From Strongylocentrotus droebachiensis (lineage: Eukaryota > Echinodermata > Echinoidea > Camarodonta > Strongylocentrotidae), in assembly GCA_035222895.1 (NCBI GenBank), contig JAVYIG010000171.1, forward strand, positions 109,501-173,500: a stretch of DNA of 64,000 nucleotides, in the 5' to 3' direction. Of this stretch, positions 55,301 to 64,000 are shown piece by piece. The notes beneath the pieces were generated by a model. The model saw only the letters and a program-made list of their open reading frames with translations, made no database searches and was not told the origin of the DNA. Each line of letters begins with the position of its first letter. The first letter of the stretch is position 1. A program made the translations under genes and the position numbers.

Positions 55301-57976
55301 AATCGGTCAGAAAAGGTTGATCCTCTAGCAATTGGTGTGTACTGCAAGGTTCTGGAATCATCAAAATGATAAGAAATTTTGCCCAGTCTTGGTAAAGTTA
55401 CAAGCACTGTACACAGAAAGATGTATATGGGACTACCCTATATCTATCCAGTCCAGATAGATATAATAATTTACCAAATATATCAATTAGTAGGCGGTTT
55501 CCCGGCAAAATTTGTATCATCTCGTATTAGTCAAAACATATTCTTTCACATGATTGGTAATAGGAGCTTCCATTTCATTTTTTGAAATGGAGGTGTTTCC
55601 AAAACTGGTCTCCTTTAACCTAACAAATCGTATTCTTTAAATATTAACAGAGGCAGAATATACATTCAAGCTTGGTAAGTGCATCATTCCCGTGATGATG
55701 GAGGAGTACTATCAACCCGATGGATGGCTTGGTATAATACTTGGATCTAAACTCTACATGGACTTCTCTGGAAAGCTGGATCAAATGGAAGAGATGAAAA
55801 AGCTACTAAGAGAAGTACATACCCATCAAGCAGCTAAGGTTGCCGATGCAGGTGGTGAGTTCATGAGCTGCACCTTCATTGTAGGATTGTATTCTCAGTC
55901 GGATGAGTTGGAAACAGGATTCGTTTATGATTCCTTACCCTTATTACTTTGCATACCGTAATTAACGGTGTATAAACCGCCCTCGTGTATTAACTGCACC
56001 CCTCTTTGTCGCCCTAAAAAAAAATTAAAAAAATTGCTGACTCTTTTTTTGCCGACTTTTCGGCAGCAAGCCAGATCCATGTTAAAAGACCCACGCGGGA
56101 AGGCCTTTCATTTAACTGCGAGATGCAGCTGATGTGTAAGATCATTAATGTAAATTTAAAAAAAGTAGAGGACCTAGGATAGAACCCTGTGGTACACCAT
56201 GTAATAGAAGAAAAATTGGAGGAATTATTATTATAAACTACATATTGAGATCTATCAGAAAGATTACTTTCAAACCAAGATGACAGACAAATTTGAGTGT
56301 TGTTCTAGTTTCAGAGTGGTGAGTCAACACACCGATTACTGAGCTGGGTGACATTGCCAGGCATAGTGCCAGGTGGAGGGGCATAAATCGAAACTTTAAC
56401 TCGGCGGCAAAAAAGTGTGGTTAATACACTGTTAATTACGGTACATGTAGTGAAATATGTAAGGAACTGTTAAACCTTTTGTGGCTGTGACAAAATTCAT
56501 TCCCAACAGATAAAGAGAGCAATATACATGAATAATAATGGTTTTGCTTGACAATTTGCAGTATGATTTGTTAAAAAGTTCCTCTTTGAAACCAGGGAAA
56601 TGACCTTGTTATAATTTTGTTTTTTGTAATCGGGGCTAAAAAAACAACACACAATAGATTACAAAGAAGTGTGATCAGCAAAATAACTGTATTGTATTGA
56701 GAATACCTGTTTTTTATAACAAGGTTTCACTGCATAGCTCTTACTGCATCATCATCAAGTTAACAAGCATACATCATATCACACATATGACTTTATTTGA
56801 AAAGTTTGTTATTGTAATACCGGTAGACATGTAATTATTCATTTTGATGTTGTATGGTAACAAGCTTCTCAATTTATGAACTCAAAAGCCTATATCCCCC
56901 ACCCCTTAAAAAAAAATTGGACTGAAAACAGTCCTGAAAAATATCATAACACTCTCATTTTTGTGTCTGGAAGATTTTCAGACTTTTACCCCTGCCCCCT
57001 GCCCCCTGCTGCCCTTTCTTTGATGCATGTAAAGTGATATTAAAGTATCGTGTAGGGAAAGTACTCTTTTCACAGTTTTAAGTTTATAACTCATATCTTA
57101 TCAATTGCTTTAATTTGCAGATACTATAAAGAGAACAGAAGTAAAAGAAGTAAAACTACTTACACAGTTGTCTAACCCGCCAAACACCCCATCAAAAGTC
57201 TTGAGTTGGTCGAATGAACAGGTTCAGGACTGGCTTAAAAATTCAGGACTTGATAAGTAAGTTTATAAAAGGCTCAATTCTCGAGAGAACATTTAGATAT
57301 TTAATCAAAAGTAATTTGGAAAAGCTGTTCTTTCATGGGGAAATGACCCAAAATGAGTCAGGAAATATACTGGTATGTATTTTTACTGTCTTATAATCGA
57401 GATCATTATCTTAGTCCAAAAAGACAGAACTGAGAGAAAAATTGTTCTAAAGCAAATGTTGGAGTCGAAGTTACAAAATGTCAACTGTTTTACCACACAA
57501 TGTAGAAAATTGCTAGACCCATACTAAAATGTAATTTCCCCATGTTTTGTACACAAGGCAAAATTGTTGTGACTGATAATATGATAATTTGAGAAGCAAT
57601 AATTATAGAACCATTTTAAGATATTGATATGAGACTACCGTATATATTATATGATGCTCTAGCAGGTTTCATAATTCTGTCACACCATAACAGAAATCTT
57701 TCTGATAGAATGTATCATTCACTGCTGCCTATTTGGTGATATAATGGGACAATCATGCACAGGAAATTCAAGATTCTTTTGTTTTACTTGATCCTTGTCT
57801 ACAGATGGAGACCATCACTCCAAGAGTACGATGGAACCTTCTTGTTCAATCTTCACAAACTGCGCTTGGAAGCACCAGAGTTTTTCTACAGCTCCATCCA
57901 AGATGACCAGGGTCTCCAGAAATTGAGAGAAATTTTCAAGTTTACTGAAGCTCTTGAGACCGTCATGAAGAAATAA
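49390..57976 (+). CDS. ARM-TIR-SAM-like protein (putative TIR NADase / innate signalling), complete
   Basis: Ten coding exons: 49390-49564, 50847-51052, 52172-52382, 52805-52938, 53495-53771, 54121-54203, 54618-54759, 55651-55854, 57121-57256 and 57805-57976. The frame is 1740 nt, 579 residues. An acceptor at 49364/49365 shows an upstream untranslated exon. Roughly residues 60-330 form alpha-helical armadillo-type repeats (AGGLPLLVKMLEDRSSDTRE, ANTIWNLAFSEDGR). A TIR domain at about 339-450 starts HIMISYQWGSQ and has a box-2-like DVDHMHGST and SPNCRTEAEYTF. By position, E410 in C-x-x-E is the likely catalytic glutamate. The C-terminus from WSNEQVQDWLKNSGL to FKFTEALE looks like a divergent SAM domain. 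SARM1 has the order ARM-SAM-SAM-TIR, so this is a different architecture. NAD hydrolysis is inferred, not shown. There is no signal peptide or membrane segment. Intron 3 uses a GC donor. AATAAA overlaps the stop at 57972-57977; a better polyadenylation candidate is 59788-59793. Confidence 0.93.
50197..50775. mobile_element. Tc1/mariner-type MITE with long inverted repeats
   Basis: The ends CAGTGCGTCCCAGAAAA and TTTCTGGGACGCACTG are inverted and flanked by TA on both sides. Pairing extends inward for over 100 bp (CTTAGATCCTCCTCTTTCAT against ATGGAAGAGGAGGATCTAAG). It is 579 bp in intron 1 of the ARM-TIR gene. No transposase frame. Confidence 0.9.
51644..51807. repeat. 94-bp tandem duplication
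   Basis: CATTTGTCCCTTTTTGTTTC through to GACATTGAAACTATGGT occurs at 51644-51712 and again at 51738-51807 with one mismatch seen (TTCAGG against TTCTGG). It lies in intron 2 of the ARM-TIR gene. The near-identity suggests a recent duplication. Confidence 0.85.
55247..55616. mobile_element. MITE family A, copy 3 (inverted)
   Basis: Reverse-complement orientation relative to the copies at 44178 and 46401, with more diverged ends AAAGGAATAGACCAGTTCTGG and CCAAAACTGGTCTCCTTT. TTAA is at both junctions. It lies in intron 7 of the ARM-TIR gene, ending 34 bp before exon 8. Confidence 0.85.
55956..56441. mobile_element. TA-flanked element with CCGTAATTAAC ends, carrying a reverse-transcriptase scrap
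   Basis: The inverted ends CCGTAATTAACGGTGTATAA and TTAATACACTGTTAATTACGG are each flanked by TA (Tc1/mariner-like). The 486-bp interior includes a piece of a non-LTR reverse transcriptase on the minus strand. It lies in intron 8 of the ARM-TIR gene. Confidence 0.85.
56130..56330 (-). pseudogene. Non-LTR retrotransposon reverse-transcriptase fragment
   Basis: The minus strand encodes SSWFESNLSDRSQYVV, then after a one-base shift GVPQGSILGPLLF, and after another disruption INDL. These are the consecutive motifs of Jockey/CR1-type reverse transcriptases just before the catalytic YADD box. The frame is broken at least twice and the YADD box is absent, so this is a dead fragment. Confidence 0.8.
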
Positions 57977-58051
57977 ATGGGTAGAATAGATAATGGAATC
58001 TCTATTAAAATACATACATATATCAGTCTGAATATGCAGGGTTAGAGATAA

Positions 58052-58573
58052 GGTCTAAAATAAAAACTTGCTGTATTGCCCTTTGGGTGCCAAAACATGG
58101 GTCGGTCGGTCGGAAAAGTCTTTATTTAAATTTTTTTTTTTTGTCGCCCTCTTTGGGCTGATATTTTTCAGTTTTTAATGTTTTTTTTTTGTTTTCGTTT
58201 TTTTCCCCGCCCTCTTATGGCTGATATTTCTCAGTTTTTGATGCTTTAATACATGTGTTTCAGCGTCATTATTCCATTCATATCTTTTTCACCTCATAAT
58301 AATCCATGGTTTGCAATGTATTGTGTTGATCAAGATGTTTACGCTAGTAGGAAACTAGGGCAAAAGACGAGAGAGAATTTGGGAATGATTTTATTTCATG
58401 CATTTATATCCCATTTATCTCAACAAACAAAATACATAAATTTGTATTCATTATTAATTTAAAAAATCTAAAAAAACAGTTAAAAAAACCAAAACAAATT
58501 AAATGCCGACCGTAGATTTTCAGATTTTGGGGTCGGTCGCAAAGGGCAATACAACAAGTTTTTATTTTAGGCC
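58052..58573. mobile_element. MITE with GGTCTAAAATAAAAACTTG ends, TAA target duplication
   Basis: The 33-bp inverted ends run to ATTGCCCTTTG on the left and CAAAGGGCAAT on the right. TAA flanks both sides (58049-58051 and 58574-58576), fitting PIF/Harbinger. The interior contains two copies of a CGCCCTCTT..GGCTGATATTT..CAGTTTTT unit. It falls in the probable 3'UTR of the ARM-TIR gene. Confidence 0.85.
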
Positions 58574-59787
58574 TAATTCCAAGGAATGTCCCATGTTTTA
58601 CAAAGTTTTTATGAATTTTTTAATGGAATTGTGAACATTAATTGACATAACAAGATAATGATGTTTTGTCTGATTCAAATTTAGTAGGGCTATCAGCTTC
58701 ATACAGTCGTCAGATATCCATCAGATATATCGGATATCTTAGATGTGGTCGGTTATGCACGGAAAGAAATAGCGTGAACTTACCCCTAGATTAATAGATA
58801 TTCGTTATCTTTGGTGAGGGAGGGGGGGGGGGGGGATCAGTTCTGAATGTTGTATTTTGTTGGATTATTTGCCTTCATGGAGGTTGATTTTGATGTATTA
58901 TTCTGATGAATAATTTGGAAATCCCTGTTGTGCCACAAGGGAAAATGTCCCTCACAAATCATGTATAACGAAGATTTTAAAAGATAGATAGTCTTAGATA
59001 GTTTATTGGTTTTCACAATATCTCATTTTACAAATAGTGTAACAACATATTGAAAAATGATTATAATATCTTTCACTAAAACGAAAGATCAAATATTTGT
59101 CAGAATACATTCCATATAAACATATATTGGTTTGATACTAATGATAACATTTGGTAACGTTCAGTTCACTATAGTTGTGTACACATGTTCAGTGATATGT
59201 CTAAGTGAACGTTTGTTATGATTGAAAAGAAAGTGATTCAAGAGATTTAAACATGATTATTTGAAAGACATTAACTTGCATATATTCATTGAATGTCCAT
59301 TATCATTTTTTATATTTTTTTAATTCTTCTCAGTGACAGAATAATAGTGCAATTGAACATTTGTATGACAATGATGACTTAAAACCATCTCAACATTCCA
59401 CATAAATACTTAATTTGAGGTAAATTATTCACTTTTGTATGTCAGTGTATAAGAGCAGAATGTCTTGAAGTGCAATTTTTGTATACCGGTATACTGATTT
59501 TTTTTAGTACAGAATATTTTTACATCTGTATTAGCTGAAAACCAATGAAAAGCGATGTGATAAGAGCCTGAAAAAAACCTCAAGACTTATTTTTCATATA
59601 GGTATATTTTATCATGTTGAAAAAGTGAAATTATTTTTCTTAAACTTGATTATACTTGTATTATACTCACTTTCTAAAAGATTATATGATGCAATTTTAG
59701 ATATATAGAGTCGTTTATAGAAGTATTTTGTAAAAACTTATTTTCACTTTCCATAGTCCATACATGAGCTGCCTTTATAATATATGC

Positions 59788-59793
59788 AATAAA
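59788..59793 (+). terminator. Candidate polyadenylation signal for the ARM-TIR gene
   Basis: Canonical AATAAA about 1.8 kb beyond the stop. If it is used, the 3'UTR would include the MITE at 58052-58573. Confidence 0.3.
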
Positions 59794-60072
59794 GCCAAAT
59801 ACTGCAATGATATTGTTAATTGTGTCCCATGTTTGTTTGCTTCAGTGTTATTATCAATGACAAAGTATTATACCAAGACAGTCGTTAATCATTCATCGAT
59901 TGTAGAATTTTATTTGGAAGGTTCTCTATTGTTTTGCTGCTCTCTTTCATTTTATATGCATCTGATTGAAATGATGAAATTAAATATAGGATAAAAGTAA
60001 ATGATAAAACTATATGATTACAAATGATAAAATAGGTAACTAGATATTGTGTTAGGGTTATTACTTTATCCA

Positions 60073-60252
60073 GGGATAGTTGTCTTGGTTGGGATGGGAA
60101 TACTTGAGGGGCCAGAACGATAGTTCGATTAAAAAAAAAAAAAAATTCTACACAAGTATGCTGAATGGATCAAGACCTACTAAATTCTATTTTCTGATGA
60201 ACACCCCCCCCCCCCCCCCCCAGTTTGCATTCCACCCAAGACAACTATACCA
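60073..60252. mobile_element. 180-bp MITE with ATAGTTGTCTTGG ends
   Basis: The inverted ends GGATAGTTGTCTTGGTTGGG and CCACCCAAGACAACTAT enclose poly-A and a 16-base poly-C tract. No reading frame. Confidence 0.75.
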
Positions 60253-60403
60253 AAATATTTTCTTGAAGGGATAATGATCGGCTGCTGTCTTGGTTAATGT
60301 AGACCCATAATACACCAATCTTTCCCATTGTAGGACTGCATGGTCTTGTCCTGCATGGACATTTTCTGCTTAGGGGGCCGGGGGAGTAGGCAATGTACAA
60401 TGC

Positions 60404-60787
60404 CCGGCCCCCCCACTCAGAGGTCAGAATGACCACATGCGTGTTGCCAAAATGTCCGGTAAAGGGGTACTTTTCGTGCAACAAAGTCCGGCCCGAGAAT
60501 TGTAAAAAAAGGGGTGTATTTGACTTTTCACCCGGAGATTTCTTTAAAAAGGGGGTGTTTTTTCTTTTTTCTCTCATCTCTTTGGACTCCTGAAAAATTA
60601 TTCTGAATTTAGGGGGGTACATAGAGCATTTTTTCCTGATTTAGGGGGGTCTCCAAGGCAGGAAAAGCCCGCGAAAAGCCCGTGAAAGGGGGGTTCGAAA
60701 ATTTTGGCAGTCCTCAGATAGGGGGTGCTTTCAAAAAGAGGGAACAAGCATATGCGTACCCTAAATAACACTGAGTGGGGGGCCGAG
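60404..60787. mobile_element. MITE family C, copy 2, with perfect 9-bp target duplication
   Basis: Reverse orientation relative to copy 1 at 34952-35347. Ends CCGGCCCCCCCACTCAG and CTGAGTGGGGGGCCGAG. GTACAATGC is repeated exactly at 60395-60403 and 60788-60796. A 9-bp duplication fits Mutator-like elements; the family is otherwise unassigned. Confidence 0.9.
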
Positions 60788-61078
60788 GTACAATGCAAAA
60801 AACCTTAGTATATTTAGAAGTATAAGTAAAGTATATAAGCCTATTTTGCCTATTGCTTTGTTAACACAGTGCAAATAATAAAATATTATAATGCTCAGCT
60901 CAGCTCACATGTAGCATATAATCTTGTTGATAGCTAATATAAGCAAGATCAAGTCAGATCAACCCTTTTACCAGCTCACAAATCAGACTAAATTTTTGTC
61001 ATTGTATTAAGAGTGCTTTACATGTATCAGAAACATTTCTCAAGCGAATCATACTTTTATTTGGACCCAAAATATCAT

Positions 61079-62369
61079 ATCCCAGGTCGAAATTCCATTA
61101 GGATCCGATCCTATTGGACCATCAGAAACCATTAGAGCTATTGGTGTCTAATGGTTTCAATAGGGAAAGTGAAATGATGGACCCACAGAAACCATTAGAA
61201 AATATCTATTGGACCAACACAAACCCACAGAAAGAAATGCTGATGGACCAACAGAAAGCTTCTATTGGACCAGCATCCACCCCGTGTCTTCTATGGGTTT
61301 CTGTTGGTCCATTAGATATTTTTTTCTATGATGGGTTTCTGTTGGTCCATTAGATATTTTCTATGGGTTCCTGTTGGTCCATTAGAGATCTTTCTATGGG
61401 TTTCTAATGGTCCCATATTCTGAATTCCCTATTGAAACCAATAGTCCAATGACTTGTATTGGTAAATCAATAATGATAAATCAAAATCGATTTTAGCAAC
61501 TGTCCACCAAAAAAAGTATATTCTAATCTCAATTGCATTAACTTCATCACATAGATCACTTGAAGTGAGTTTAAGAATATTCTTTAATTTAATTGAAGGC
61601 TTGTAGCCTACTATTCTATATAATAAACATACATGCATTGTTTCTTGGTTAGTAATCATTAGACTAGATCTATAATCAATATATCTATTGCTAGAACATG
61701 AATGAAATTGTAACATGATTAAACAAATAATCTATTGGTCATTAGTTGCCGAAAGAAAATAAAAATCACAAAATTGATGTACATTGTCAGAAGTTGCTTA
61801 ACAAATTATGATAAATGTAATTTTCTGTGAACACGTATAAAGTAATCATGAATATGCATGAGATAGATTTAGCTGTTGGTTTCTATTGGTTTCTATTGGA
61901 CCTATTGGTTTCTATTGGTCCCGTTGGGTTCTATTGGTCTCATTGGTTTTCTATTGGTCCTATCGGTCCTAGTGGTCCTATTGGTCCTATTGGTCCTATT
62001 GGTCCTATCGGTTCTATTGGTTTCTATTGGTCTTATTGGTTTATATTGTTCCTATTGGTTTCTATTGGTCCTATTGGTTTATATTGGTCTTATCGTTTTC
62101 TATTGGTCCTATTGGTTTCTTATCGTTTTCTATTGGTCCTATTGGTTTTATTGGTCCTATTGGTTTCTATTGGTCCTATTGGTTTCTATTTCTATTGGTT
62201 TCTATGGGTGCTATTGGTTTCTATTGGTTTCTGATGGTTTGAATGGTCTCTATTGGATTTAATTCTATGGGTCCAACAGAAACCAATAGACTCCAACAGA
62301 AACCATTAGAGACCAATAGAATTGTTCTAATGGTCTCTATTGGTCTCTATGGGATTTTCGACCTGGGAT
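61079..62369. mobile_element. Foldback element with ATTGGT minisatellite core
   Basis: Outer inverted ends ATCCCAGGTCGAAA and TTTTCGACCTGGGAT. Inside are alternating blocks of ATTGGACCAACAGAAACC and its complement. A long array of TATTGGTCC / TATTGGTTTC units occupies about 61870-62250. The Gly-Pro-Ile and Trp-Tyr frames over the array are by-products of the repeat. Confidence 0.85.
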
Positions 62370-62408
62370 ATTTGTTCTACATACAAGCACAGTTCGGCCT
62401 ATAATACG

Positions 62409-62552
62409 CAGGCACCTAGCCACACGGGGGGGGGGCACATAAAAATGTCCAAGATCGGTTGAACTTTTTTAGACCCCTCCCCAGGACGTCGACCGATGAC
62501 ATATATGTGCCCCCCCCCCCCCCCCAAACATCAAACTCTGGCTACGGGCCTG
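62409..62552. mobile_element. hAT-type MITE with perfect 8-bp target duplication
   Basis: Ends CAGGCACCTAGCCA and GGCTACGGGCCTG are inverted. ATAATACG is repeated exactly at 62401-62408 and 62553-62560. The interior has a G run near the left end and a C run near the right end that can pair. Confidence 0.9.
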
Positions 62553-62867
62553 ATAATACGGCTAGGGCCTAAATAAAAAAATTAATGAACAACAACAACA
62601 TTCCGAAGCTTGGACTACAGTACACTCACGTGCTTAGTTTTTGGACTAACCACTCTTCGAAACTAAAGCTCTCTACGTACATTTGTCTACTACATGTACA
62701 CATGCACGGTACGCCAGTACCGTACTTACATAGTGCACACGTAGTTCGTATCGACGTGGCATTGCAGTGGTGGTTAAACAGTCAATGTTCCTGAATTTAC
62801 ATATTCCTAGGAAGAATTTATATCTAAGTGTTACTGTTTGAACGAAATAAGTCATACGAACTTGAAG

Positions 62868-62934
62868 ATGGGTTTATCAATTTCGTCCATTTTTACCCGA
62901 TTTTTCGGCAAAAGTTCAGTAAGGATATTGATGG
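62868..62934 (+). CDS. ARF-family small GTPase, first coding exon only
   Basis: The 67-nt exon encodes MGLSISSIFTRFFGK followed by SSVRILM, then the first base of the next codon, and ends ATGG|GTGAGT. ARF4/ARF5-type proteins start MGLTISSLFSRLFGK and continue MRILMVGLDAAGKTT, and the split codon fits that valine. Gly2 is the expected N-myristoylation site and the first 15 residues form the amphipathic membrane helix. ARFs recruit coats and lipid enzymes at Golgi and endosomal membranes. The exons with the P-loop and switch regions lie beyond the right edge. The SSV replacing the usual KQM or KEM suggests a divergent paralogue or ARF-like protein. Confidence 0.75.
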
Positions 62935-64000
62935 GTGAGTAAAACTAAAATTCTAAACTTCCTTCACAAATTCACGTCGACACGTTCATCATGTCGTTAC
63001 GTAGCTAGCTAGAATAAGTAAGAGAAAGACATCGACAGAAAAACTGCTGAGCTTAGACTCTTAGAGTAAGACGTTGGAGGATTAAAAAAAAGAATACATA
63101 CTCAGTGAAGCCAGATCCAGACATGGTCTAAGCGAAACATATCGCCAAACAAAATAGAGTCTAGACTGATTTTTTCTTTCCGCCTAGTCGTATGAACAGA
63201 TGAAATTATGAAAATTTGTAGCCTAAAAAGTATCACATTTTCTCCGTAAAAATGACAGTATTTGTTTTCCATACACTGCAAGTTAACTGTGGAGCCAGGC
63301 TGTCATTGGGTCACGTCTAGACACTAATTTTAATGACTAATGAGCATGATGATGGAGAATGAATGTGATGAATTAACTGATGAATAAGAACATGAAGAAG
63401 GGGAGTGGTACGTCAGTGCACCTAGAGGCTAGACCTACTCGCCTAGGTCTAATCTTATAAATGTTTATACTTTTTACTCGTATTATGACCACAAAGATCT
63501 TTGCGCATTGAGTGCTGTACAGTGAGTTTACGCGCTCTCATTGGCCGATCCCCTCGAGTGGCTTAAAATTTAAGTGAGAGATGGCCTACCTAACTTAAGA
63601 GTAACTTAAGTTCAATGGCAAAGTCAATACGTAATATTACGTCACACCACACAGAATTTGAAACGTCCTGCTTTGAACAGGTGACGCACTTCACACATAA
63701 CTGACACACACGGCGTTGCACACACATACATGTAAAATAGAAGAAAAAAAAAACATCTCAGAATAAATTTCCAGTTTGTACCGGCTTAAATATGACAAAA
63801 ATTAAGTGAAGGTTGAGTTCTGGGAAGAGGTGATAAATAATTTGTAAGCGTTATCATTGTATTATGAAAATGTGGAAGAACATCATATAAAAAATGTTCT
63901 TTCATTTCCCTGAAAATTAAGCATGGCTCTTCAAATGCCTTAATATTATAAATATGGCATGTAACATTATAAAAATTGTCTTTTGTACAATCAATAAGTC
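62935..64000. other. ARF intron 1 (right flank)
   Basis: No second exon was recognised up to the window end. Scattered TCTAGAC motifs and short inverted CTTAAG / ACTTAAGTT patches near 63570-63615 are the only structures seen. Confidence 0.5.

Larger units (their letters stand above)
57977..62867. other. Downstream of ARM-TIR gene to the ARF start
   Basis: Contains the likely 3'UTR of the ARM-TIR gene, MITEs at 58052-58573, 60073-60252, 60404-60787 and 62409-62552, the foldback minisatellite element at 61079-62369, poly-G at about 58822-58834, poly-C at 60207-60222 and 62511-62525, and the presumed ARF promoter near 62580-62867. No further coding exon was recognised. Confidence 0.6.

Noticed and set aside
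61827-62262. Long plus-strand frames encoding GPIGPIGP and FYWSYW strings, resembling collagen or a membrane protein
   Set aside because: All three frames over the ATTGGTCC minisatellite are open. The peptides are direct translations of the repeat.

Overview
The window is an intron-rich, AT-rich animal nuclear genome segment. Gene content and protein similarity point to an invertebrate deuterostome, most likely a sea urchin. Support comes from a histone-type 3' stem-loop followed by the sea-urchin-style CAAGAAAGA element, many small TTAA-, TA- and TWA-flanked nonautonomous transposons, tRNA-headed SINEs, and an ARM-TIR immune-type protein. The species was not determined. There are no bacterial-type operons, no CRISPR array and no rRNA genes. 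|| Layout, left to right. (1) 1-7455: the 5' part of a Host Cell Factor (HCFC1/HCFC2-like) gene on the minus strand. Five coding exons of the kelch beta-propeller are present and the gene runs off the left edge. (2) 7456-10303: a divergent intergenic region with an inverted-repeat element that holds a 7SL (SRP Alu-domain)-like fragment. (3) 10304-20396: a complete RAD52 gene on the plus strand, 12 coding exons, 564 residues. (4) 20397-25584: intergenic, with MITEs. (5) 25585-40202: a complete BBS2 gene on the minus strand, 17 coding exons, 719 residues (human BBS2 is 721), plus a probable spliced 5'UTR exon near 42946-43030. (6) 43030-49389: a repeat-dense gap with long G/C homopolymers, a degenerate satellite and a GCGC hairpin tandem repeat. 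(7) 49390-57976: a complete ten-exon plus-strand gene for a 579-residue ARM-TIR-SAM-like protein, with one GC-AG intron. (8) 57977-62867: MITEs and a foldback element with an ATTGGT minisatellite. (9) 62868-62934: the first coding exon of an ARF-family small GTPase, which runs off the right edge. || All splice junctions were read by eye and every assembled reading frame closes: RAD52 1695 nt, BBS2 2160 nt, ARM-TIR 1740 nt including stops. The genes belong to unrelated pathways (chromatin/transcription, homologous recombination, ciliary BBSome, TIR-type NAD/innate signalling, vesicle traffic), so no functional cluster is implied. || The most unusual items are: a near-perfect 930-bp palindrome in the 5'UTR intron of BBS2; a MITE whose 9-bp target duplication copies the splice donor of BBS2 exon 8; three serial hairpins, two of them with the histone-mRNA loop and two followed by an AAGAAAGA element, in a BBS2 intron with no histone gene; and the ARM-TIR-SAM protein, whose domain order differs from SARM1.
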